Part shown: one piece after another, positions 1 to 7,182 of the stretch | How the letters are laid out: every line of letters begins with the position of its first letter | Position numbering within the stretch: the stretch's first letter is position 1 | Assembly (NCBI GenBank): GCA_028869395.1 | Contig: JAGWSE010000244.1 | Span: forward strand, 1-8,787 | Direction: 5' to 3' | From: Alphaproteobacteria bacterium | Lineage (GTDB): Bacteria; Pseudomonadota; Alphaproteobacteria; Caulobacterales; Caulobacteraceae | DNA: 8,787 nt | Notes under the pieces: generated by a model | What the model was told of the DNA's origin: nothing | The model's database searches: none | The model's input: the letters and a program-made list of their open reading frames with translations, nothing else | Made by a program: the position numbers and the translations under genes

Positions 1-52
1 GACGATCGGCCGGCAGGGCGGGTAGGCCGGGCTTAGGAAAGGACGCGGGACG
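1..52 (+). other. Leader before the response regulator
   Basis: These 52 bases hold the ribosome binding site of the response regulator (AAAGGA around 38-43). I see no convincing promoter elements or end of an upstream gene in so short a stretch. Confidence 0.4.
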
Positions 53-739
53 GTGCGCATCCTCTTGGTGGAAGACGACCCGGATCTCTCCCGGCAGCTC
101 AAGCTGGCGCTGGGGGACGCCGGCTATGCCGTGGACCATGCTCCAGACGGCGAAGAGGCCCAGTTCCTCGGCGAGACGGAGCCGTACGACGCGATCATCC
201 TCGACCTCGGTCTTCCGAAGGTCGACGGGGTCTCGGTGCTCGAGCGCTGGCGGCGCGACAGCATGACGACGCCGGTGCTGATCCTGACGGCGCGCGGCGC
301 CTGGAGCGAGAAGGTGGCGGGCTTCGACGCCGGCGCCGACGACTACCTGACCAAGCCGTTCCACACTGAGGAGCTGCTGGCCCGGCTGCGGGCGCTGCTG
401 CGCCGCTCCGCGGGCCACGCGGCGCCGCATCTCTCCTGCGGCGGTCTGCGCCTCGACCCGCGCGCGGCCCGCGCCAGCGTCAACGGCGAGCCGCTCAGGC
501 TCACCTCTCTGGAATACCGGCTGCTGCATTACCTGATGATGCACCAGGGGCGGGTGATCAGCCGCACCGAGCTGGTGGAGCACCTCTACGACCAGGATTT
601 CGACCGCGACTCCAACACCATCGAGGTGTTCATCGGCCGCGTTCGCAAGAAGATCGGGCCGGAGCGGATCGAGACGGTCCGCGGCCTCGGCTACCGCCTG
701 ACCTGCCCGGAGGGCGAGGGCGGTCAGGCCTCCGCATGA
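53..739 (+). CDS. feuP: OmpR-family response regulator, FeuP/PhoP-like
   Basis: This is a 228-residue DNA-binding response regulator that should be phosphorylated by the kinase encoded immediately downstream. The receiver domain spans about residues 1-115. It has the acidic pair E7/D8 (plus D9), phospho-acceptor D51 in the IILDLGLP motif, T79 in LTAR, and K101 in TKPF. A winged-helix OmpR/PhoB output domain follows at about 125-222, ending in the usual ETVRGLGYR hairpin. Length is normal for the family. The start is GTG at 53, which gives the canonical MRILLVEDD N-terminus; an AAAGGA-like Shine-Dalgarno lies about 9 bases upstream. The C-terminal stretch with ELVEHLYDQDFDRDSNTIEV strongly recalls rhizobial FeuP, and more distantly PhoP. 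The family call is near certain. The FeuP label is from memory of the family, and the regulated genes and signal cannot be read from the sequence. The gene ends 10 bases before the kinase start, so the two are almost certainly co-transcribed. Confidence 0.93.
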   Translation: MRILLVEDDPDLSRQLKLALGDAGYAVDHAPDGEEAQFLGETEPYDAIILDLGLPKVDGVSVLERWRRDSMTTPVLILTARGAWSEKVAGFDAGADDYLTKPFHTEELLARLRALLRRSAGHAAPHLSCGGLRLDPRAARASVNGEPLRLTSLEYRLLHYLMMHQGRVISRTELVEHLYDQDFDRDSNTIEVFIGRVRKKIGPERIETVRGLGYRLTCPEGEGGQASA

Positions 740-749
740 ACCGGGCGCC

Positions 750-2135
750 GTGAAGCGTCCGGGGCTGCGCCCGCCATCGCTGGCCCGGCGGCTGGTGCTG
801 CTGGCCCTGGGCTGGAGCCTGGCGGTGCTGGTGGTCTCGGCCGTGGCGCTCGGCTTCCTCTTCCAGCAGGCGGCGATCCGACAGTTCGACCTTAGCCTCT
901 CGGACCTGATCGACAACCTCACCGCCGGCACCACGGTGGACCAGGGCGAGGTCCTGGCGCCGGCCTTCACCGACGAGCGGGCGCTGCGCGCCTATTCAGG
1001 CCGTTATTGGGAGATCGCCGAGCGGGCCCCCGGCGGCGGCGTGCGGCCGCTGGCGCGCTCCCACTCGCTCTGGGATTCCCACATCCATGCGCCCTCGAAC
1101 CTGCCGGACCGGCTGGCGGCCAATCCGGGCAAGATGGTTGGCTTCTACGCGCGGGGGCCGCTCAACGAGCCGCTGCGCGTGGTGGCCCGCCAGGCCACCT
1201 TTCCCGGTCGCGCCGCCCCGGTGATCTTCCTGGCGGCGGAGGACAGGACGCCGATCGACCGCGATGTGCGGGCCTTCATCGGCTACACCGCGGTGGTCTT
1301 CTTCCTGCTCGGCGCGGGGCTGATCGCGGCGGTCATCCTGCAGGTGCGCGTGGGCCTGCGCCCGCTGTTCGCGCTGCGCCGCGAGGTGGCCGACGTCCGT
1401 CGCGGCAAGGCCGAACGCCTCACCGGCGACTATCCCACCGAGCTGAAGCCGCTCTCCGAGGAGCTCAACGCGCTGATGGCGCACAACCACGAGGTCGTGG
1501 AGCGACAGCGCACCCACGTGGGCAACCTCGCCCATGCCCTGAAGACCCCGATCTCGGTGATGATCACCGAGGCCGCGCAGCGACCCGGGCCGCTGTCCGA
1601 AGTCGTGTCGCGCCAGGCCGAGGTGATGCGCCAGCACGTCGACCATCACCTCCGCCGCGCCCGCGCCGCCGCGCGAAGCCGCGGGCAGGGGGAACGCACC
1701 GACGTCGCCGAGGTGCTCGACGAGCTCGTCCGCACGCTGGAACGGATTTTCGCGGAGAAGGGCGTCCGCATCGACTGGGACGCCGACGAGGACCTCTGCT
1801 TCCAGGGCGAGCGGCAGGACCTGATGGAGATCGCCGGCAACGCGCTGGAGAACGCCTGCAAGTGGTGCAAGGGCCGGGTGCGGGTGCGCGCACATGTGCT
1901 TGGGCTCGACCGCTTCGAGCTCTCGGTCGAGGACGATGGGCCGGGTCTTGCGCCGGACCAGCGCGAGACCGTGATCCGCCGGGGCGCGCGCCTCGACGAG
2001 GACGCGCCGGGATCAGGTCTGGGCCTGTCGATCGTCGACGAGCTCGCCCGCGCCTACCGCGGCGCGCTCAAGCTGGGCGACTCCAACCTGGGCGGCCTGA
2101 AGGTCGAGGTCGATCTGCCACGCGCGGCCGTCTGA
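750..2135 (+). CDS. feuQ: Membrane sensor histidine kinase, FeuQ/PhoQ-like
   Basis: A 461-residue inner-membrane histidine kinase, cognate partner of the upstream regulator. The N-terminus is basic, followed by transmembrane segment 1 (about 14-38), a periplasmic sensor of about 135 residues (39-175), transmembrane segment 2 (about 176-198) and a HAMP-like linker (about 199-250). The H-box NLAHALKTPISV carries the phospho-accepting H262; the HALKTP form is typical of the PhoQ group. The ATPase domain shows an N-box with N364 and N368, a G1 box DDGPGL (395-400) and a G2 box GSGLGLSIV (421-429), so all catalytic motifs are intact. The GTG start at 750 has no obvious Shine-Dalgarno; translation is probably coupled to the regulator, whose stop lies 10 bases upstream. 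An ATG at 736 overlapping that stop runs into a stop after five codons, so it is not the start. Known relatives respond to divalent cations, iron or osmotic conditions. The ligand here is unknown. Confidence 0.92.
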   Translation: MKRPGLRPPSLARRLVLLALGWSLAVLVVSAVALGFLFQQAAIRQFDLSLSDLIDNLTAGTTVDQGEVLAPAFTDERALRAYSGRYWEIAERAPGGGVRPLARSHSLWDSHIHAPSNLPDRLAANPGKMVGFYARGPLNEPLRVVARQATFPGRAAPVIFLAAEDRTPIDRDVRAFIGYTAVVFFLLGAGLIAAVILQVRVGLRPLFALRREVADVRRGKAERLTGDYPTELKPLSEELNALMAHNHEVVERQRTHVGNLAHALKTPISVMITEAAQRPGPLSEVVSRQAEVMRQHVDHHLRRARAAARSRGQGERTDVAEVLDELVRTLERIFAEKGVRIDWDADEDLCFQGERQDLMEIAGNALENACKWCKGRVRVRAHVLGLDRFELSVEDDGPGLAPDQRETVIRRGARLDEDAPGSGLGLSIVDELARAYRGALKLGDSNLGGLKVEVDLPRAAV

Positions 2136-2146
2136 GAACGGCGATC

Positions 2147-2167
2147 TTAAGGTTCGGAAAACCTTAA
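2147..2167. promoter_or_regulatory. Perfect 8-bp inverted repeat between kinase gene and unknown gene
   Basis: The arms TTAAGGTT (2147-2154) and AACCTTAA (2160-2167) are exact reverse complements separated by CGGAA. The repeat starts 11 bases after the kinase stop. The AT-rich stem stands out from its GC-rich surroundings, and no T-tract follows, so it is a poor intrinsic terminator. A dimeric regulator's operator, or part of the promoter of the next gene, is more likely. The right arm runs into TTAACC, which resembles a CtrA half-site, but the two TTAA elements are 13 bases apart and not the 7 of the usual TTAA-N7-TTAA site. The repeat is directly visible; its function is inferred. Confidence 0.45.
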
Positions 2168-2209
2168 CCCGCCCCAGCGCATGGTCGATCGGCGGACCTC
2201 CTTCCGCCC

Positions 2210-2213
2210 GGAG
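2210..2213 (+). promoter_or_regulatory. Shine-Dalgarno GGAG deciding the start at 2220
   Basis: GGAG sits 6 bases before the ATG at 2220. The in-frame ATG at 2181, which would add 13 residues, is preceded only by ACCCGCCCCAGCGC with no purine-rich match. I therefore prefer 2220 as the start. Confidence 0.55.
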
Positions 2214-2219
2214 CTCTCA

Positions 2220-3602
2220 ATGCCCGCGTTGTCGGAGCGCAAGATCGAGATCGTGCGCCAGCTCGTCGAGGCTGCGCCCGATACGATCGTGGGCGGACTC
2301 CATCGGGCGCTGGCGGAAACCGCAGCGGAGTCGAGCCTTGCTGATGTGCGACGGCTCGTCGAAATCGAGGTTCGCGACCGGCGACTGCGCAATGCGATCC
2401 TGCAACCCATCGCCCCCATGTGCGTGGGCGACGGGCGAGACGCCAAGCGGCTCGTCTTCCCGTCACGCGCCCTCGGCAGCCTCTGGCGCGGTCTGAAGGT
2501 CATCGCCCCCGACGGCGTGGCCGACGCCGCGGTCCACCTGATGGACTTCCGCCCGGGCGAGAGCCCGACCGAGCCGTTCGATGCGCTCGTGCGGCTCGCG
2601 GCCCAGGCGCTGCGCAACCGCCAGACGAACGACTTCGAGCAAGCCGCCGACGTCTGCGACCTGGCCCGCCCCGGCGGCGGCGACAGCTTCGCCCTCTGCC
2701 TCGACCTCTCCCCGGTGGTCCGGCGCACCATCCCGAAGCTGCCCGACTGGACGGCCCATTTCGGCGAGGAGACCACCGCCTCCGCGCGTCTGGCCTACAA
2801 GGACGCCGTCGCGATCGCCGAGGACGCCGGCCCGCAGTTCTTCGAGATGCTGACCGCGCAGCTTCCCTATCCATGGATGGTGCTGCGGATCATCTCGGCG
2901 GTGATGGACAAGCCCACCGAGCGCTACCTCGCCGACTCCGAGATGGCGGTCTTCGGCGAGCGGGTCATGGAAGACATCGAGGACGGCATCAAAGCCATTT
3001 CCAAACTCGACCCCGACGGAGGTCCCGACGCGGGCCGGGCGGCCGGCAAGCGGGTCGAGCTGATCACCTTTCAGGTCTCCGAGATGGAGACCTGCATCGA
3101 CCTCTCCCGAGAGCATGGCTGGGGCCATGACATCGCCAAGCACCGCAAGTCGCTGGCCGGCGTGGTCGAGGCGCACCTGCGCACGGCCGAAAAGCTCGCG
3201 ACGGCGGCGCTGCCCACGCAACCCGCCAAGCTCGCGCGAATCCGGCGCAACATCCCGCGCTTGAACGGACTGCCCGAGCCGATCTCCGTCCGCCGCGCCA
3301 TGACCTTCCTGAGTTTCGCCCAGGAGGTGCGCTCCAGCGCCAACTACGGCGGATTCGCCGCCGCTCGCGGCAAGATGCAGGAGAAGCTTGGCGACATGCT
3401 CGACTCCTACGTCGAGGAAGTGCTGGACCTCCTGCGTACCGGCGACGCCGAAAACGAGGGCGCCGGCTACGCCTACCTCGAGGTCGCCGCTGACATCAGC
3501 CGGCTCGTACGGGACGAGAAGGCGGCCGAGCTTGTGCGCCGTCGAGCCGCCGCGGTTCGACAGGAAGGACAAGGGGTCGCCTTGACAGCCAAGGCGTCAT
3601 GA
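2220..3602 (+). CDS. Uncharacterised cytosolic, mostly alpha-helical protein
   Basis: I do not recognise this 460-residue protein (473 if the ATG at 2181 is used). It has no signal peptide, no transmembrane segment and no obvious catalytic or metal-binding motif. The sequence is rich in Ala, Leu, Arg, Glu and Asp, with a pattern suggesting consecutive amphipathic helices throughout. There are helical blocks at about 4-60, 117-148, 185-232 and 235-262, then a long helical stretch at about 276-335 and a C-terminal one at about 358-448. A Pro/Gly-rich segment around 108-118 and an acidic loop around 263-272 (LDPDGGPDAG) break the pattern. A scaffold, adaptor or HEAT-like repeat protein would fit, but this is only a shape argument. 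GC content and third-position use resemble the neighbours, so there is no sign of recent transfer. It lies 84 bases after the kinase gene and 42 bases before ccmI on the same strand. It could share regulation with either. That it is a real gene is well supported by length and codon use. Confidence 0.82.
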   Translation: MPALSERKIEIVRQLVEAAPDTIVGGLHRALAETAAESSLADVRRLVEIEVRDRRLRNAILQPIAPMCVGDGRDAKRLVFPSRALGSLWRGLKVIAPDGVADAAVHLMDFRPGESPTEPFDALVRLAAQALRNRQTNDFEQAADVCDLARPGGGDSFALCLDLSPVVRRTIPKLPDWTAHFGEETTASARLAYKDAVAIAEDAGPQFFEMLTAQLPYPWMVLRIISAVMDKPTERYLADSEMAVFGERVMEDIEDGIKAISKLDPDGGPDAGRAAGKRVELITFQVSEMETCIDLSREHGWGHDIAKHRKSLAGVVEAHLRTAEKLATAALPTQPAKLARIRRNIPRLNGLPEPISVRRAMTFLSFAQEVRSSANYGGFAAARGKMQEKLGDMLDSYVEEVLDLLRTGDAENEGAGYAYLEVAADISRLVRDEKAAELVRRRAAAVRQEGQGVALTAKAS

Positions 3603-3608
3603 CCCACT

Positions 3609-3624
3609 CCCCGCCGTGGCGGGG
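3609..3624 (+). other. GC-rich hairpin before ccmI
   Basis: CCCCGCC (3609-3615) and GGCGGGG (3618-3624) are perfect reverse complements around a central GT; a realistic RNA hairpin would be CCCCGC with a CGTG loop. It begins 6 bases after the stop of the unknown gene and ends 20 bases before the ccmI ATG. Only two Ts follow, so it is a weak intrinsic terminator at best. It could also attenuate transcription, stabilise an mRNA end after processing, or be the end of the upstream transcription unit. The structure is visible; the role is open. Confidence 0.5.
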
Positions 3625-3644
3625 TTCCGCGACAGGGCGAGTCC

Positions 3645-4727
3645 ATGATCGTTTTCTGGGTTGCAGCCGGCGTGCTCTCGGCTGCCGCAGCGGGCCTGAT
3701 TCTGAGTCGTGCGGCCTTTGCGGCCAGACGGCGAGAGGGGTTCGATCCGACCCCGATCCTCTACCGCCGCCAGTTGGCCGAGATCGACGAACTCGCCGAT
3801 CGCGGGTTGATGGGCGAGGCCGAACGGAAGAGCGCCCACGCCGAAGCGGCGCGTCGGTTGCTGGCGGCGGCGGATGCGCCGGCGCAGGCCTGGACGACGC
3901 AACCGACGGCGCGCCGCTGGGTGCTCGTCGCGGTGATCGCTGCGCCGGCCATGGCGCTGATCATCTACCTGCAGCTGGGCTCGCCGGGGCTTCCGGACCA
4001 GCCGTTCGCGGCCCGGATGCACCGCTGGCTGGCCGCGAACCCGTCCACCCTCACGCTGCCCGAGCTGGCGGCGGTCCTCCAGAGGAAGGTCGCCGAGCGG
4101 CCGAACGACCCCGAGGGCTACCGTTTCCTGGCGCTTGCCGAAGGGGCGCAGCAGAACATCCCCGAGGCGGTCCGGGCGTTGCGCAACGGCCTTAAGATCG
4201 CCCCCAATCGGGCCGACCTTTGGGAGATGCTGGGCGAGGCTCTGACAGCGGAATCCGAAGGCAAGCCGACGGACGGCGCCCGGCACGCGTTCCAGCAGGC
4301 CCTCAAACTCGACCCGAAGTCGGTGAGCGCCCGCTTCAACCTGGCCCGTTTCCGGGTCGAGGACGGCGACGTCGCCGGCGGCATCGCCGACTGGAAAGCA
4401 CTGGCGGCCGAACTACCGAAGGATGACCAACGCCGGGCGGCCATCGAGCAGGCCATCGCCGACCAGACGGGCCGCCCGCCACCGCCGCCGGCGCTCGCGC
4501 CGGGCCAGGTCCCGAACATCAGCGCCATGGTCGAGCGTCTGGCGCAGCGCCTGAAGGCCAATCCCGACGATCCGGATGGTTGGGTGCGGCTCGTCCGCGC
4601 CTACGCCGTGCTGGGCGAGACCGACAAGCGCGACGCCGCGCTGGCGACCGCTCGGGCCCGCTACGCGCGCCGCCCGGACATCCTGCAAGCCCTCGACGCG
4701 GCCTCGAAGGCGGAGCCGATGAATTGA
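3645..4727 (+). CDS. ccmI: Cytochrome c maturation protein CcmI (CycH), TPR apocytochrome chaperone
   Basis: CcmI binds apocytochrome c and presents it to the CcmF/CcmH heme lyase at the periplasmic face of the inner membrane. The 360-residue protein has the classic layout. Transmembrane segment 1 spans about 3-24. A cytoplasmic helical loop follows with the family-typical RRQLAEIDELADRG stretch (41-54). Transmembrane segment 2 (about 92-112) leads to a periplasmic domain with tetratricopeptide repeats (about 139-265, including EGYRFLALAEGAQQ and the ALKLDPKSVSARFNLA unit). A proline-rich linker (about 277-290) precedes a second TPR-like C-terminal block (about 292-345). Length matches rhizobial CycH. 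The ATG at 3645 starts directly with the membrane segment; AGGGCGAG upstream is a modest ribosome binding site. The stop overlaps the TTG start of ccmE, the first link in a chain of coupled genes. Name recognition is strong. Confidence 0.93.
   Translation: MIVFWVAAGVLSAAAAGLILSRAAFAARRREGFDPTPILYRRQLAEIDELADRGLMGEAERKSAHAEAARRLLAAADAPAQAWTTQPTARRWVLVAVIAAPAMALIIYLQLGSPGLPDQPFAARMHRWLAANPSTLTLPELAAVLQRKVAERPNDPEGYRFLALAEGAQQNIPEAVRALRNGLKIAPNRADLWEMLGEALTAESEGKPTDGARHAFQQALKLDPKSVSARFNLARFRVEDGDVAGGIADWKALAAELPKDDQRRAAIEQAIADQTGRPPPPPALAPGQVPNISAMVERLAQRLKANPDDPDGWVRLVRAYAVLGETDKRDAALATARARYARRPDILQALDAASKAEPMN
4712..4715 (+). promoter_or_regulatory. Shine-Dalgarno GGAG supporting the TTG start of ccmE
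   Basis: GGAG inside the last codons of ccmI lies 8 bases before the TTG at 4724. No ATG or GTG is found in frame at a sensible place for CcmE, so this site is the main support for the unusual start. Confidence 0.55.
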
Positions 4728-5212
4728 GCCTGCTGCCCAAATCTCCGAAGGCGCGCCGGCGCCTGACGCTGATCGCGGCGATCGCCCCGGTCCTGGTATT
4801 GGCCGTAGGTCTGACGCTCTGGGGCCTACGGGGATCGATCTCCTTCTTCTACACGCCCAGCCAGGCCGAGCAGGCGAAGCCGCCGCCCGGCCGCTCGATC
4901 CAGCTGGGGGGCCTCGTCGCCAACGGTTCGGTGGTCAAGCACTCGGACGGCGCGGTGGAGTTCAACGTCGTCGACCAACACGCCGCCGACCACGTTGTCT
5001 TCCAGGGCGACCTGCCGGACCTCTTCCGTGAGGGCCAGGGCGTCGTCGCCATCGGCGCCTTCCGCCCGGATGGCGTCTTCGTGGCCAAGACGATCCTGGC
5101 CAAGCACGACGAGAAGTACATGCCGCGCGAACTCGCCGAGCAACTCAAGAAGCAGGGTGAGTGGCGTGGCGACGGTGCGGTCCCCAGCTATGAGAAGGCG
5201 GAGCACCCATGA
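4724..5212 (+). CDS. ccmE: Periplasmic heme chaperone CcmE (CycJ)
   Basis: CcmE takes heme from the CcmABCD machinery, binds it covalently in the periplasm, and passes it to the CcmF/CcmH/CcmI lyase. From the TTG at 4724 the product has 162 residues, normal for the family. It has a basic N-terminus (SLLPKSPKARRRL), one membrane anchor (about 15-35), the SISFFYTPSQ stretch after it, and an OB-fold periplasmic domain (about 55-128). The heme-binding motif is HDEKYMP, with H128 as the covalent heme ligand and Y132 as the axial ligand, matching H130/Y134 of E. coli. The open frame extends upstream to an ATG at 4580, but that part lies inside ccmI in another frame and does not look like protein. 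The TTG overlaps the ccmI stop (TTGA) and has a GGAG 8 bases upstream. The stop overlaps the ccmF ATG (ATGA). Function is highly certain; the exact start is an inference. Confidence 0.92.
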   Translation: MSLLPKSPKARRRLTLIAAIAPVLVLAVGLTLWGLRGSISFFYTPSQAEQAKPPPGRSIQLGGLVANGSVVKHSDGAVEFNVVDQHAADHVVFQGDLPDLFREGQGVVAIGAFRPDGVFVAKTILAKHDEKYMPRELAEQLKKQGEWRGDGAVPSYEKAEHP

Positions 5213-7182
5213 TCGCCGAGCTCGGCGCTTTCGCCCTGATGTTGGGGCTGGCCTGTGCGCTGGCCCAGGTGGGGCTTTCGACAGCGGCGCGCTTGCGGCG
5301 TTCGACCGTGCTGGCCGCGGCTGGCGAGGGCGCGGCGCTGGCCTCTTTCTTCGGCGTCGCGATCGCCTTCGCGGTGCTGATCCAGGCGTTCGTGGTCTCC
5401 GATTTCTCGGTGGCCAACGTGGCGGCCAACTCCCACACGGAGAAGCCGCTGCTTTACAAGGTGGCCGGCGCCTGGGGCAGCCACGAGGGTTCGATGCTTC
5501 TGTGGGACCTGGCGCTGACCGGTTACGGGGCGGCCATGGCGCTCTTCGGCCGCAACCTGCCCAGGAACCTGAAGACGATCGCGGTGGCGACGCAGGGCGC
5601 ATTGGGCAGCGTCTTCCTGGCGTACACGGTCTTCGCCTCGAACCCGCTGGCCAGGCTCGTCCATCCGCCGGTCGAGGGCGCCTCCCTCAACCCGCTGTTG
5701 CAGGATCCGGCGCTCGCACTGCATCCGCCGTTCCTCTACTCCGGCTACGTCGGGATGAGCGTGATCTTCTCCCTCTCCGTCGCGGCCCTGGTCGAGGGGC
5801 GGGTGGACGCAGCCTGGGCCCGATGGGTGAGACCTTGGGCGCTCGCCGCCTGGAGCCTGCTCACCATCGGCATCATGATGGGATCGTTCTGGGCCTATTA
5901 CGAGCTCGGCTGGGGCGGCTGGTGGTTCTGGGACCCGGTGGAGAACGCGAGCTTCATGCCGTGGCTGGTCGCCGCCGCGCTGCTGCATTCGGCAGTCGTC
6001 ACCGAGAAGCGGGGCGCGCTGGCCGGCTGGACCGTCTTCCTGGGGCTCGCCGCCTTCTCGTTCTCGATGCTCGGAGCCTTCCTGGTGCGCTCGGGCGTCC
6101 TGACCTCGGTCCACGCCTTCGCGGTCGATCCCAAGCGCGGCGTGCTCCTGCTGTTCATCCTGGGCGCGATGGCGGGCGGGGCGTTCGCGCTGTTCGCGTG
6201 GCGCGCGCCAAACCTGAACCAGGGCGGCGTATTTGCGCCGGTGAGCCGCGAGAGCGCGCTGGTTCTCAACAACATCCTTCTGGCGGCGGCGACGGCGACG
6301 GTGCTGCTCGGGACGCTCTACCCCCTGATACGCCAGGCTCTGACGGGTGACGCCATCTCGGTCGGGCCTCCGTATTTCGACCTGACCTTCGTGCCGCTGA
6401 TGATCGCGCTGATCCTGATCCTGCCGGCGGGCCCGCTGCTCGCCTGGAAGCGCGGGGATGCGGCGGGCGTGGCGCAACGCCTCTGGGCGGCGGCGGCCCT
6501 GGCGCTGGTCGCTGGCATTCTCACCTATGCCTTGGTGAGCCCGCGGAAGGCGTTCGCCGCCTTGGGGCTGGCGCTGGGCGCCTGGCTGATCACCGGTGCG
6601 ATCGTGGAGATCGTGGAAAGGACACGGGCTTTCCGCGCGCCGCTTGCCGAGACCTGGCGCCGCCTCATCGGCCTGCCGCGGGGCGCCTGGGGGATGACCC
6701 TGGCGCACATCGGCCTGGGAGTTTTCGTGCTGGGCGCCTGCTTCGAAACCGGTTGGCGGGCGGAAGCGGCCGAGACCCTTCCCATCGGCGGCAGCTTGAA
6801 CGTGGGCGCCTACCACCTCGTCTTGCAGAAGATCACGCGGGTCGAGGGGCCCAACTACGATGCTGAGCGCGCCCAGATCCTGGCGAGCCGCGATGGAAAG
6901 GGAGTCTGCCGGGCGTTCCCTGAACGTCGGCTCTACCTGGCCAATGGCCAGACCACGTCAGAGGTCGCCATCTGTGACCGCGGGCCGAGCCATCTCTACA
7001 TCGTGCTCGGGGAGCGGCGCGACCAAGGCGCCACGCCCGTCTGGCTGGTCCGGGCTTACTGGAACCCTTGGGCGGTCCTCATCTTCGGCGGACCCGCGAT
7101 CATGGCGCTGGCCGGCGTCATCTCGCTCTCCGACCGGCGGCTCAGGCTGGGCGTCGCGCGCCGGCGGGAGCAGCCGGCGTGA
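5209..7182 (+). CDS. ccmF: Heme lyase subunit CcmF (CycK)
   Basis: CcmF is the large polytopic membrane subunit of the cytochrome c heme lyase, joining heme from CcmE to apocytochrome cysteines. The 657-residue product has many hydrophobic segments along its length and normal family size. The tryptophan-rich WWD heme-handling motif lies at about 233-250 (GWGGWWFWDPVENAS). The four conserved histidines are all present: periplasmic H172 (LHPPFLY) and H302 (SVHAFA), and membrane-embedded H260 and H500. These correspond to H173, H303, H261 and H491 of E. coli. A periplasmic domain (about 515-612) precedes the last membrane segment (about 620-640), and the C-terminus is basic. The ATG at 5209 overlaps the ccmE stop as ATGA. 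The stop overlaps the ccmH GTG. Nothing looks truncated or shifted. A 542-codon open frame on the opposite strand is a codon-bias shadow. Confidence 0.96.
   Translation: MIAELGAFALMLGLACALAQVGLSTAARLRRSTVLAAAGEGAALASFFGVAIAFAVLIQAFVVSDFSVANVAANSHTEKPLLYKVAGAWGSHEGSMLLWDLALTGYGAAMALFGRNLPRNLKTIAVATQGALGSVFLAYTVFASNPLARLVHPPVEGASLNPLLQDPALALHPPFLYSGYVGMSVIFSLSVAALVEGRVDAAWARWVRPWALAAWSLLTIGIMMGSFWAYYELGWGGWWFWDPVENASFMPWLVAAALLHSAVVTEKRGALAGWTVFLGLAAFSFSMLGAFLVRSGVLTSVHAFAVDPKRGVLLLFILGAMAGGAFALFAWRAPNLNQGGVFAPVSRESALVLNNILLAAATATVLLGTLYPLIRQALTGDAISVGPPYFDLTFVPLMIALILILPAGPLLAWKRGDAAGVAQRLWAAAALALVAGILTYALVSPRKAFAALGLALGAWLITGAIVEIVERTRAFRAPLAETWRRLIGLPRGAWGMTLAHIGLGVFVLGACFETGWRAEAAETLPIGGSLNVGAYHLVLQKITRVEGPNYDAERAQILASRDGKGVCRAFPERRLYLANGQTTSEVAICDRGPSHLYIVLGERRDQGATPVWLVRAYWNPWAVLIFGGPAIMALAGVISLSDRRLRLGVARRREQPA
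7166..7170 (+). promoter_or_regulatory. Shine-Dalgarno GGGAG supporting the GTG start of ccmH
   Basis: GGGAG within the end of ccmF lies 8 bases before the GTG at 7179. It supports this start over the frame's first ATG at 7068, which would add 37 Arg/Ala/Gly-rich residues lying inside ccmF. Confidence 0.6.

Noticed and set aside
1007..2167. 386-codon open frame on the plus strand inside the kinase gene
   Set aside because: An Arg/Ala/Gly/Pro-rich out-of-frame shadow; the kinase frame has every catalytic motif.
2147..2169. Full CtrA binding site
   Set aside because: The standard site is TTAA-N7-TTAA. Here the TTAA elements are 13 bases apart, so only a half-site resemblance remains.
2463..3572. 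369-codon open frame on the minus strand
   Set aside because: It lies opposite the unknown gene. Composition (Gly/Arg/His/Val, low complexity) looks like an antisense shadow. The plus frame has a better start, ribosome binding site and residue balance.
4995..6350. 451-codon plus-strand open frame across ccmE and ccmF
   Set aside because: Arg/Gly/Ser-rich translation in the wrong frame over two certain genes.
5188..6816. 542-codon open frame on the minus strand
   Set aside because: It is fully antisense to ccmF. High-GC coding DNA often leaves long open frames opposite a gene; the translation is Arg/Gln/His/Gly-rich and shows no domain, and ccmF is certain.
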